From the NCBI RefSeq assembly GCF_905220565.1, contig NC_059423.1, positions 5,390,001 to 5,454,000 of the forward strand: a DNA stretch of 64,000 bases. The letters are read 5' to 3'. This DNA is from Melitaea cinxia (Eukaryota; Arthropoda; Insecta; Lepidoptera; Nymphalidae). Position numbers and translations under genes: made by a program. The notes beneath the pieces were generated by a model. It was given only the letters and a program-made list of their open reading frames with translations, did no database searches and was not told the DNA's origin. Positions 1 to 12,800 of this stretch are shown one piece after another. Numbering within the stretch: position 1 is the first letter of the stretch; each line of letters begins with the position of its first letter.

Positions 1-235
1 ATTAAAATCTATTTAATATTCGATAACAGTAGAAACTTTGTATATAATTTCCGATACCGCTTTTGAGTAGTGGGGCGGGTGCGGATTCGATTCTCGCTCG
101 GGATAGATCTGGATGGATGGCATGGGTCTGTTCTTGAGGGTCTCCCAATCGTGCCTCGGTGAGCAATTTAAACTGTCTGTTCCAGTTGTAATCATAGACA
201 CTTGCTAGCGATGGAATAAGCTCCGACTCTCCGAA
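1..235 (-). repeat. SINE-like repeat fragment (family C, minus)
   Basis: Inverted match to the GACGGCTTAACGTGCTC ... CACGGTGGGGAGACCC family seen at 20685 and 47283; here GGGTCTCCCAATCGTGCCTCGG and a GATTCGATTCTCGCTC box are visible. Decayed. Confidence 0.5.
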
Positions 236-313
236 ACCTTACAGATGGAATGAGAAGCCTATGCCCAGAAATTCTACGATATTACACATACAGGCAGAAT
301 CAATCAATGATGT

Positions 314-439
314 CTCTGTGTGTGTGTGTGTGTGTGTGTGAGAGTCCGTGTGTGGGTGTGCGTGTGTTCGAGTACGTGTGTGCGTGCGTATGTGTTTGTG
401 TGTGTGCGTGTGTGTGTGTGTGTGGGTGTATGTGGATGG

Positions 440-479
<40 letters not shown>

Positions 480-715
480 GTGTGTGTGTGTGCGTGTGTG
501 CGTTCGTATTTGTGTGTGTGTATGTGTGTGCGTGTGTGTGCGCGCGTTGATGGGTGTGTGCGTGTTCGTGTGTGGGTGTGTGCGTGTTCGTGTGTGGGTG
601 TGTGCGTGTTCGTGTGTGTATGTGCACGTGTGTGCGTACGTGTGTGCGCGCGAATGTGTGTGCGTGGGTATGTGTGTGTAGGTGTGTGTTCATGTGCGTG
701 TGTGCGCGTGTCGCG
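314..715. repeat. Long GT/CA microsatellite
   Basis: About 400 bp of (GT)n with interspersed GTGC, GTTCG and GTGGG. It lies inside an Nf1 intron and begins only a few bases from the exon 17 donor, so the Nf1 pre-mRNA would read (CA)n. Several long open frames of Thr-His or Cys-Val here are repeat artefacts, not genes. Confidence 0.97.
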
Positions 716-721
716 CGTCAC

Positions 722-845
722 CTCGATGTCCTGGTCGGAGCAGGGCGCGGCCACGCGGCGCTTGGCGGCGCGGTGCGGCGGCTCGGGCGGCTCGTCGCCG
801 GGCACGCCCTTCGGGTACTTCTGCAGCAGCTTGCACACCGAGTCC
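722..845 (-). CDS. Nf1: Nf1 coding exon 17, last in the window
   Basis: 124 bp, residues 740-781. Reads DSVCKLLQKYPKGVPGDEPP and KRRVAAPCSDQDIE, matching the KLILNYPK...KRRM segment of the family. Acceptor GGACAG, donor GTGACG. Very GC-rich. The intron passes almost at once into a long CA repeat on this strand. Confidence 0.9.
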
Positions 846-3800
846 CTGTCCCGCAAGCGTACGTCGACTGAGTCAGACACCGAAAGCGAGAGAACGCGAC
901 CGAGATATCTATTTTGGTTCTGGTTTTTTATATAGTTTTTATGCGTAGATATACTGTAAGTGGTTTTTATTATTATATATATTATATATATATTAGACGA
1001 ACAACAACTAACAGAACAGACAGGATTCCGCAAAGGCTTTTCGGTGTTAGACTAAATCTATATTGTAAGACAAATTATAGGAAAATACGCTGAATACCAG
1101 CTTTGTATATTTATAACGTTTATTGACTATAGTAAATCTCTGATACACTCGAAAATCTAGGAAGCACTAATGGAATAAGGTATATAGCACAAATATATAA
1201 GAATTGTAAAGAATATCTATAAACACAGTTAAGCTTATATCCGACTAGAAAAAAAAGGAAAAAAAATCAAAATACAAAGAGACGTGAGACAGGGTGACCC
1301 CCTTTCACCAACATTCTTTCTGGCAGTACTAGAAAATATCTTCAAGATTTTGAAATGGAGATACAAGGGCATATCTAATAATGGCGCAAAAACAGCAGAA
1401 AATCAAAGCAAGATCATAAATGATTTAGCGTCGGAAAATACAAAAGCCGAATTGAACGTAAACCCAAAGGAAACGAAAATCACTACCAATGGCAACAAAG
1501 AACCTGTAACAGGAGAACAAAATCAAATTTCTCATGTTGAAAACTACATATACCTAGGACAAATGATGTCTCCAGAGGATAACGAAAACAAAGAAACCGA
1601 AAGAAGAGTTGCAAATAGCTGGAAAAAATATTCGGGCCTAAAAGAAGTTATGAAAGATAAGATAACCTACACATCTCAGCGAAAAGTAAATTATTTAACA
1701 CGTGCATCCTGCCTGTGTTGACATATGGGAGCCAAACATGGGCTTTAACTAAAAACGTAACAAATAAACTCTCCGTATGTCAACATGCCATGGAAAGGAT
1801 GACTGGGATCAAAAGAAATGACAAGATTAAGAGTAGCACTAGTAGAAATAAAACTAAGGTCCAGGACATAACTCTAAAAATAAGAAGACAAAAGTGAAAA
1901 TGGGCAGGCCATGATCAGTGGAACAGATAAATGGAGTAAAATAGTCACGCAATGGTACCCAAGGGATGGAAAGAGAGAGAAGGGGTTGACCACAAAGTAG
2001 ATGGGACGACGCCATTAGAAAGGTCGCAGGAATAACATGGGGTAGAGTGGCCATGGAAAAGCCAGAATGGAGAAGATTGGAAGAGGCCTTTGCCACCTGG
2101 CAAACGGACACCCAAAAGTGGAGCAAAAGGAAAATTTACAAATAACTAGAGAAATATTGTCATGTCCAAATGAAGGCCATTTGATTGATGTATTAATATA
2201 ATCATAACGAGATGACTTACCAGCATCTAAAAGTCTCTTCCCACACCGGTTGGACGCCGTCCACGCAGTGTTCTATCTTCCTAAGCAACGCCGTTATGCG
2301 CTTTTGAAGGGCTGCAGCTGCTTTAAATAATTATAATAAATGTAAAAAAATTGTTTACATTTTTAATTAAGACTAGTTGAAGAATAACTATTTAATTTTT
2401 CATCACTTGAGCTATTTTCTTTTTACAACAACTGTTCTGACAATAAGAAAAACGAGAAAAAATAGAATTAACTAATTTTATGCAGTCTTTTGGATGTAGA
2501 AGCGTACAAACATTTCAACGATACACTTTCACGAATAAAGGATGCACATTTTTTTTATTTGTATTTTTAAAAATCCTGGCGTCATTATTACCTTTAAATG
2601 ATAACACAATTATAACTTAAAAAAAAAAAAAAAAAAAACGATTAGTAATATACCAAAGTTACTATCAAAGAATTTTTATTATTAGAAAAATAATACAAGT
2701 CTGAATAATTTTACAAGTTTCGATCTTTATACAGAAGTTTGAATGATTTTTTTTTTTCGCCGAATAGAATTTTCAAAAGTAAATTCAATTTACGTGTTCT
2801 CATTTATAATCATTGGATATTTCTATCTATAAGGTTATTTTAGCTATACTTACTGTCTATGTTTTTGTAGAAACATCCCCTGGCCAAATCCTGACTCGCT
2901 GCTTGTAAGTACAATCAAAAATTTGATATGAACAATAGACTTGAAATAAGGGGTGGGAAAATTCGGTTGGCACATTTGGTAACTTTTTTAATTTAATTTA
3001 TATTTTATGAAAGTACAGTTACCCGCTGTTAAGGGCTGTGCTCAAGAGGCAATGTAAATAGTCTAGAAAAAAGTAAACGTAGTATGGTTTGAGCATTTTG
3101 AAGGTAGATAAAAAACTTTATCACAGTCAAGCAGCACACTCTCTCACACTCAACGAGGTGCAACTGTACCGGTGGTGAGCACGGTGGAGGTGTGCGCGAT
3201 CTCCTGGAACACGGCGTAGTTGGGCAGCAGGCTGTGCACGGACACGTCGTCCGTTTAGTTTATCACACTCACACTCACTCTCACACTCAACGAGATGCAA
3301 CTGTACCGGTGGTGAGCACGGTGGAGGTGTGCGCGATCTCCTGGAACACGGCGTAGTTGGGCAGCAGGCTGTGCACGGACACGTCGTCCGTTTAGTTTAT
3401 CACACTCACACTCACTCTCACACTCAACGAGATGCAACTGTACCGGTGGTGAGCACGGTGGAGGTGTGCGCGATCTCCTGGAACACGGCGTAGTTGGGCA
3501 GCAGGCTGTGCACGGATACGTCGTCCGCACACGTCACGTCGGCCTGCTGGCACAGCAGGGCGAAGCACGACATGGCCACGAGCACGATCTCCGTGTCCAC
3601 GGACCACAGGCACATGAAGAACACAACCTGTGGACCGAAAATGTGCTATACTGAACGTGCCAAAATTACCTGTTCTTGGTTTTTTGGTAGCTGTTACATT
3701 GTGACTACTATATTAGGTATCTGTGATCCAAGGTTGGCGTACTCTTTGTGCTTGGCGACGATATCATCGCTATTTGTAATTTTGTCCAACTTACCTCCAA

Positions 3801-6800
3801 CTTGATATGAGCCTGCTTGCATATTGGTATCTTTGAGCCAATTTGGGCGTACTCTTTGTGTTTGGCGAGGAATTCGTTCCTACATGTAAGAACGTCCCTC
3901 AACCACCGCAACACCTCACGATAATTGCTTAATTGTCGCTGTATCAGCTTCTGACCTATGTTGTATAAAATTTGGGAGCTGGAGAGAAATTAATATTAAT
4001 TATTTTATGGTTAACAAAATAACAAGACAAAATGAAATATAATATTAGCAGTGCATTGAAGACAGTAAAAAAATTCGTTACAGAAATATAATAGAAGAGA
4101 ACATTATTTTTCTAGAATTTCCATTGAAGTTGTTCTTACCTGATATCCCAAAACGTGCTCAACGGTGCTTCAGGGTTCCACATGTGCACCATATCCGGCC
4201 TATGCAGAGCTAGTAACGCATCCATCGCTTCCTGGGATATCTCCCCCATTCCGGTGTGATGGACGAGTGACACGAGGCCGTTTATTAATTCCGTTGTGGA
4301 TGATTGGATTTCAATTCCAGAACGACCTGGATTCTATAAAAGTGAGGATCGTATTAGTAAAAGCAGCATTCAAAGTTGACGGAATCAAATAATAGATAGC
4401 GTTGAAATTAGTTTGAATTGCACTAGCCTGTTAGTTAGTACAGGCAACAAAAAATTATTATTATCAGGTATTACGTCATAGCTGAAAATATTCTACCCAA
4501 AGTCTGGAATAGCCCGACTAACTGGAGTTTATAGAATATCACAGCTGAATAACACTGCTCTCGAGTAGTGTTGTCTTCCTGTGAGTAAGATAGAGAGCTC
4601 CCGGGGGGGAGGGGGTAGGGCCGGAAACGAGCTTGGGATGTCCTTGGCGTCAGACTAATCTACAGGCTACCGTATCCACTTACTATCAGGTGGACCGTAC
4701 TCTTGTTTTCCACAATAGTGTAGGCAATCGAGTTTACGCTTTTTAAAATCAGTTTAAAATTAGCAATTACTTACACTCAACAGAAGCATGGGATCTGCGT
4801 GTATTAGCTTCACTAGAAGCAGAAGTAGATTCCTATACGCCGGCATTTCTTCTGATTTATTAAATTTTGCTTGAACTTCTTTCGACTTGAGAGAGAGGGA
4901 GATCATTCGCAGAGGTGTGTGAACTATATAACCCTAAATGTATAAACAGCCTTTATAATAATCATTATGGTAATAATAACAGTATAAAATACAGATCTAC
5001 CAAAACATCATTGAGATAAGGCACAATAGGAGGAGAGATGTCTGTCACAAAATTTGGAGCAGCCCGGCTGCGGAAGTACCTCAACTTTACAGAAGACCAC
5101 AGCTATACAACACGGCGCTCAAGCAGTGTTTTGTTTCTGTAGTGATTAAGAGTAACCAGAGCTCCTGGGGAGGGTCAGGGTAGGGTCGGCAATGCGTAGC
5201 AAGTAAAGCGGCTGAAGGCTCTCCCGCAGGGGTTTTGGTCGGTTTTGCACCCCCAAGTGCCGAAGCCGACACACAGTTTAGGAATGCCTACCCGGGCATC
5301 TTGGATATCACCCGTAATTGAGTTTCCATGCGATACCAATGAAAGAAAAAATTAAAAAAAAGGGTCGGCAATGCGCCGTTAATGCTCCTGATATTTCAAG
5401 TATCCACAGGTAACCGCTCACCATCAGACGGACTGTACGCTCGTTTGCTATTATTACTGTATAAAACATAAACTATATTTATACCTGTGTAGCTTTATTG
5501 AGTGCATCTGTGAACATAGCCCTCAGCTCAGCAGCTCGAGGGTAAAGGAGTTCTATCTGCGGCCACCAGGGTAGACGTGGCTGTTTTATTATCCTGAAAT
5601 AATTCGAATCAATTAAGGCTACGCATCGACACCATTGTGCTTTGGCCGTAATGCCCAGTCGTAGCGCGATCGATACTACGCTGAAACACAAGTAGGAACA
5701 GAAGTAGAGTAGCGGATGGCCGACCTGAGCAGCGAGTCCACGATGACGTAGTGGTAGGAGATGTGCGTGTTGAGGTTGAGGCAGACCTTGAGCGCGTCGT
5801 TGGAGTGCGGCATGATGCGGAACAGCGACACGAAGCAGTCCGTGAGCAGCTCCGGCTCGCTGCAGGCGGCGCGCCCGTACGGCTTGCTGGGGTTGAACAG
5901 CAGGCTCTGCGGGCGGGGGCTCGTTGGAGTGTGAGAGCAGAGACTGGGGAGCGGGGTGGGGGAGGTGGGAAGAGTGGGGAGAGTGGGGAGAGTGGGGTGA
6001 TCGAGGAGAATGGGGAGAGTGGGGAGAGTGGAGAGAGAGTAGAGAGAATGGGGAGAGGTGTGACGCGTTCGGTCATCTTGCCCGGGTTGGACAGTACATT
6101 TGGGCGGGGGGAGGGGGCAGCAGAATGTACAGATGCGAAGAACAAAAGTAATAAATTAGGAAAGAATAACAAGGTGTGACAAACGTTTTAAATACAATGG
6201 GTTAGTTAGTAAATTTTAACAAAATTTTTTCCAGAGTATGGTGAGATCGTGGACATAAAAGATCACAGACGGTTTAAGTGGGCAGCAGGAAATGAACAAC
6301 TAAGACTAGAGTGGAAAACTGATGTTGGTTACTAGGTAATCAACTGTACAATGTATCCTTATCGGTAAAAAAACACCGTTGGTACTAGTGACTAGTGACG
6401 ACATGTGATAACAGATATTTACGAGAACAAAAGTTTTACACAATACTAAAACGTTAACATATAGTGATAAAATCAAAATCAGATAGGGCCTAGTGGTATA
6501 ACATTCTACTGGTACAACCAAAAATCAAGTGGTGCCCAGCAAGAAAACCTGACTGAGGGAGTGCCCCGACTGTACAAAAGATCACAATCAAATGGTACTG
6601 CTCTGAAGTAGCCTTGTGTACCTGCCTGTGGGTAAGTTAGGTATTCAGAGCTCTTGGGGGCGATTTGACAGCGGTGGTATGGTCCTATTATTGCAAGCGT
6701 CCAAACATACGGTAAACGGTTACCATCGGTTGGACCGTACGCTTGTTTGCCACAATATTGGTAAACAGTCAATTGGTGTTGCAAGTATCAAAATATACAT

Positions 6801-9800
6801 GTACTTGCTACCACTAGCACCATCTCTTAACAGACTTGTAAACAAGTTATTATCTGTATCCTGTTCCTTTTTTAAATAAAGTCAGTGATCTTGATCAACG
6901 AACGTTGTTATTTTAATTGATATTAACTTACTTCAAGGTCTAAACATTTTTGAATATCATATCAAAAATTGACCGCTCCAGCGGGGTTCGAACCCGCGTC
7001 TCCGACTGACCGTGTCGGCGCTCTAGCCAATTAAGCTATGGAACGATGTACCCGCTAGATCGAAATTTTTGATATGATGATTTTTATATTCAGCTTAAGC
7101 GAACCGTGGCGCCGTCTAGAGTAAGCTCTTTACAGAAACCCGTAACTATTCAAAGTTTCATATTACAATGAAAATCTTTGACATGAGACGACACCATGCT
7201 ATTTTTAATATCTACGATTTTATTATGCTGGAGTGGTCAATTTTTGATATGATATTCAAAAATGTTTAGAATTCATAATGTGTGGGTAACACAAAAATAA
7301 AATCGTAAATATTACCTTAAGGTCGTTTATGACTGACTTCACAAGGACAAATGTCACGTTGCCGGAATCAGCTATGTTCAGGTAAGTTGACGCCTTGCAC
7401 AACTTTACACACGTCACTATTGCAGCTTCTGTCATCTGCTTCGAATTGTTTTGAGGACCTGGAGAAAGTGAGTGAATTATAAATAAAATATATTTATTTT
7501 AATCTCTGTGTTATCGTTGTCAACTCTCGGCCTATAAAATCGATTGATGGCTGCGCGTTGTATTAATACGCAACAAATCCGCTAGATGTCGATAGTAAAT
7601 CTAACGTACGCCGTAGTTTACCTCAAGCGTTTAAATAGGTACGTAAAAGTTTTCAGTTGGAGAACAGTGCAGGCGAGTTGAAACGCGGGAGGTCATTCGG
7701 ATAGGGGACGCCGTTAAGAAAAAATGTAACTAACAAAAATGTGGACTGTCTGTCTGCAATAAATGATTATGATTATTATTATTATTAATAAGCTTTTGAA
7801 AACACATTGGCGCAGCTGTCACAGCTTTTATTTATCGAAGATAGATATTAAATACTTTTCAACAGTAAAATTAAACACTTACTTAAACCACGTTTGACGG
7901 TATCAATGAAGTGTTTCTTTTTTGTGTGTCTCGGACTGCACGGCGCTCCGCTGTCCGCGTTTACTATTTCTTCGAGAACTTTCTGGAATATAATTAGAAT
8001 AAACTTAATAACTTTAGTCTCGTATCGGCACGGATATTGAGCGCTGACCTTAAAGGTAACTTCAACGTTTTACGAATATCGACGTAGATATTTAATGAGT
8101 ACTAAATTGACAAAACAAAACTATTTCCTTTTTGCGACTTTGCACTTGACCATCATTGATTAAGTAATTCATTGATTCCGTAGGAAGGGATCAGAGTTTA
8201 ATCCGCCACGTTCCTCCTCTGCAGGTTGACAGATATATTCCTCTTTTATTCCCGATAGCTATCAAGTGTATATGATAGCAATCAGGACTATGCTCTCCAA
8301 GGCACGGTGGGGACACCCATAATGGGAGACGCCCAGATCGGAAACAAATATTCGAACAAATATAAATGTCCATCCTGAACAGAAATCGAACCTGCAAACC
8401 GGTGTTTAAGCTCCTACACTACACAAGAGCGGTGGTCAATTTGACCCTGGTATTTATTTATTCATTTATGTGTATACTCACAGGGTTTAAAATGAGTAAC
8501 ATAATTTGTAGCGGCCACATCGCTACTCTAGACTTCTTGTTGTCTGAGAAACTGTCTTGTAGTATGTCAAATAGCGTGTCACAGCATTTACTTAGCTCAT
8601 CGTTAGGCCGACGTTGTACTTCTGCGAATTCCTAAAACAAAACAACATATAAATAAATAAATGGGTTCACACTTAACTGCCACCACTAGGATTTACTCCT
8701 ATGTCAGGGTCCGGAAACACACACAATGCACAAGTACAAGACCAGAGAGAGATCGAACTTGCTACCGCCAGGGTAACAGCCATATGCCAGTGCTGTAGCT
8801 GTCGCGCTGATGCGTCATCATCATCAAACATAATAAGTTTTGTAAATATGGAAGATCGCTGCTTTAGCGATAAGGCCGCCTGTTGCAACTAATGCAACTT
8901 TATTATTTTTGTTTTACTAATTTATGTGAATTTTTGTGTTTGTGTGCCAAAAAGTGTAAATAAGTAAATAATCTATTAATCTATAATAAATAATAATCAA
9001 ATTACTATAAATACTAAACTTATTAAATATTAATTAGCGTAAAAATACACATAAATTAATTAAATCAGTATATATTTAAATCGCAAATAAAAATAATTGC
9101 ATACAATAAATAATGAAATTAATAAATATACCTATTATTTGATTAGACTAAACTTTATTTATTGATTAAGCTAACAGAAGTCACATACTTTTTGGTTTCG
9201 AATATAAAACGAATCATTAAAGTTGGTACATCCTGTAGAATGCTATGAGGTAGCGCATAAAAAAAGTAGGGCCAAATCGCGAATTACCTTACTATTTATT
9301 ACCTTATCCATTTCTTCCATATAAAACTAATCAATGATATGATCATATATATATTTAATAAATTAACATTGTCAGAAAAATACTCCTTAAACATTAAGTG
9401 TTATCTACTTCAAGATTCAAAACTTGAGTAGATTTGATACTGGGAATTCCGCAAGGGAGCTAAAGCCAAAAAAGAAAAAGAAGAAGAGTAGATTAATAAA
9501 AATACAGTAACGATTGAAAATTTATACAAGACTAAATAAATACATATCGAGTGTGAACTGATAGTAGAGAAAAATAAATTGTAGCACAACACATATTGTA
9601 TACAAAAAATACATTTTTTTTTAATATTTGAAAAGTTATACAACACCTGTGGATATGTATCCATCCAATTCCATACAGCCTTCTCCAATGACACCACTAG
9701 CACAATATGCGCTGATTTCCTTAATAATTTGAGTTTTTGTATCGATTCTGTAACGAAAAAAAGTGTGTGTCAGTTTTGACACGTGACATGAATTATCTCT

Positions 9801-12800
9801 TAAATAACGATTACAATGAAATTTAAAAAGGTAAGGTTTAAGGTGGGGGGTACTACCCCAGTCGGGCTGCTCCATATTTTGAGCAGAAAATTTCCTGCCG
9901 TGCTCTACCTCAGATAAATGTCCACTCAAATGTTGTGAAACTGTTTATTGGCTTATTTGTCTGTAAGAGTTATGTTGTTCATTGAATGTATCAACTTCGA
10001 GAGACTACCTTTAGAGTCATTCTTTCCTAGTATCTTTTTTGTTAATAATAATAATAATAAAGCCCTTTATTCTAGGATTAAAGATAATGTACGCGTTTAC
10101 ATCATTTATAACTTATGTCTCTAATAACCGTGTGCCTCTTGGCATAGGCCTCCTCTAATAATCTCCACTGTGGCCTGTCCTGAGTTACCCGTCTCCACTT
10201 TGGGCCAGCTGTCATTTTGAGGTCATTCTCCCATCTTATGCACTGTCTTCCACGGCTTCTCTTCTTTGTTACACTGTGACTCATCATTACAGCCTATACA
10301 GTCCACTGCTGGACATAGGCCTCCACAAGTTTACGCCACAAATAACGTGAACTCACGTGTTTTGCCCATAGTCACCACGCTGGGCAGGCGGGTTGGTGAC
10401 CGCAGTACTGGCTTTGTCGCACCGAAGACGCTGCTGCCCGTCTTCGGCCTGTGTATTTCAAAGCCAGCAGTTGGATGGCTATCCCGCCATCGGTCGGCTT
10501 CTTAAGTTCCAAGGTGGTTGTGGAACCTTGTTATCCCTTAGTCGCCTCTTACGACACCCACGGGAAGAGAGGGGGTGGCTAAATTCTTTAGTGCCGTAGC
10601 CACACAGCACACTGTGACTATTATATCATAACTAGCTGCCCGAACAGACTACGTTCTGTCAATATTTAATAGTAAAGCTATATATTTTTAATTTTTTTTT
10701 ATATATAAAAACTTTCCGTGGGCTGTGGCGTAGCCGAATTAGTCGAGCCATTCTTGAGTTATTCGCTTAGCAACAATTATTTTCATTTACATGTATAGAT
10801 TATGTTGCTTATTTAAACATTTTAAAAATTTCTATATGTTGAAACTACTTAGCGTATATACAACTTACATAAGTAAATTTATTATAGTTGAAATAAAATT
10901 AGACCCTTACCTGTTAAAAGCCGTATAAGCCTCAAAATGTCAACATTTACGTGTTGTATCAACTCTATGTCTGTGTAGTCGGGGTTTTCTTCGGAGCTAG
11001 ATGCTAGTTCCTGGACAATATAAAATATTTAAATGTTAATCATATAAAGATATACTGTATGATATAAATTATATAATATAAAAAGACTAGCTGACCCTGC
11101 AAACGTTGTTTTGTCATTTAAGTTATTAACCCCCTTAACCCCCCCCCCCCCTATAACTCAGGGGTATGAAAAATAGATGTTGACCGATTCTCAGACCTAC
11201 CCGATAAGCCCAAAAATATTTATAATATTTTTTTTTATGTCACTAGGTCAGCAAACAAGCGTACGGCTCACCTGATGGTAACCGATTACCGTAGCTTATA
11301 GACGCCTGCAACACCAGAAGCATTGCAAGCGCGTTGCCGACCCAATCCCCAATCCCCAATCCCCCCAGGTCTGGTCACCTTACTCACCAACAGGAACACA
11401 ATACTGCTTGAAAACAGTATTATTTTGCTGTGATCTTCTGTAAGGTCGAGGTACTTCCCCTAGTCGGGCTGCTCCATATTTTGAGTAGGAAATTCCTGCT
11501 GTGCCCTACCTCAGTTAGAGTTAGTTTCGGAGGAGTATTTTCACTAACATTGTGACACAAGAATTATATAAGATATAGATACTGTTATATCAGTGGTGTG
11601 GCCAGGTCAAAAAAAATTAACTTTCCATTTAGAAAATAGTTTTTTTTTTTCGTAAAATGATATAGAAAATTCTTACGAAATTATTAAAGGATTTTTTTAA
11701 CATTAAAAAAAATTTGTTAGGTATACAAAAATAAAAGCCACGCATACCTGTAATCTGGCACTTATCCTATTAAATACTGCATTAAAAAAATTTAAACTAA
11801 GAGCAAACAGTACTTTGCTGGCCAACTGTCTGAGGAGGATATTGTTGACATTACTCTCGTTTCGGAGATCTGCAATGAAAAATTATATTTAAACAACATA
11901 CACTTAGCATTGTCTAATATAGATGTTGGGAAACGGTATGTATTTATTTTTTATACTGCAAAAGTTGCAAATAAGCGTACAGCCCGCCTGATGGTGAGCG
12001 AATACACAAAATACTTAAGCCTGTAGACCCCTGGAACACCAGAAGCAGTGCAAGCGCGTTGCCAACTCTACGACTGACCCTCTTCAGATCTCCACCTTAC
12101 TTAGTTGCTAAGATTCAGGTAAGATTACAAAAGAAACTGAGGTACTTCCGTAGACTTGAGGTACATCGAGAAGCCCCAAGTTATTGACTATTTGTTTATA
12201 TATTATTGTAAACTCAAAACTGCATAATACACACTAAACATAGTTTTAACATAGTTACAGATTGTGTGGGCGGACTTACGACTATTTAGCTATTTCTTCC
12301 TGACAACTCAAGTAAAGGAAGTATATGATAAATATTGAGGCCGGGTAGGTTGGGCAGTATATGTACAGCTTACATTAATTATTTAGAATGATTTTAAGAT
12401 TAATAATCCATTTAAACACACTTCCGAATTCTCTGACCTAATAATGTACAAATATATCAGTCATATGCTAGTAAAGTTTATCTAGCAAACAAGTTACTGA
12501 TAGGATTTATCAGCAGGGGGAAAAACATATTCTTGAAACAGGTTTCACCTAAACTAAGAACTTATACCTAAGATTGCAAAAAGAAATATCTAACAGATGG
12601 TGTTTGATAGTATAAAAAAAACTATACCATGTACTTTTACCTATCGTTCTCCTATACAGAGAAAGAGGCTTAAGCTCAGCTGTGGAATGTTAAAAGTTGA
12701 ATCGATTGATAAATCAAACGTTTATCTGCTGGATACCGTTATACTACTTTATACATATGTATAAATATGCACTATGTATCATCATCATCATTACAGCCTA

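Noticed and set aside
239..1033. Long open frames over the GT repeat (Thr-His and Cys-Val proteins)
   Set aside because: Alternating dinucleotide repeats give open frames in all phases; the only real coding part is Nf1 exon 17 at 722-845.
5609..6172. 187-codon minus frame overlapping Nf1 exon 10
   Set aside because: It is in a different frame from the conserved exon and is built from the GGGGAGAGT repeat.
6973..7045. A working tRNA gene (possible Thr anticodon GGT)
   Set aside because: C at position 33, many copies embedded in one repeat, and varied decay among copies argue for a repeat-borne core.
10266..10599. Frames of 68-79 codons repeated at 10266, 21973, 43519, 55139 and 61638
   Set aside because: All are the same stretch of the family A SINE; they recur because the repeat does, not because it is coding.
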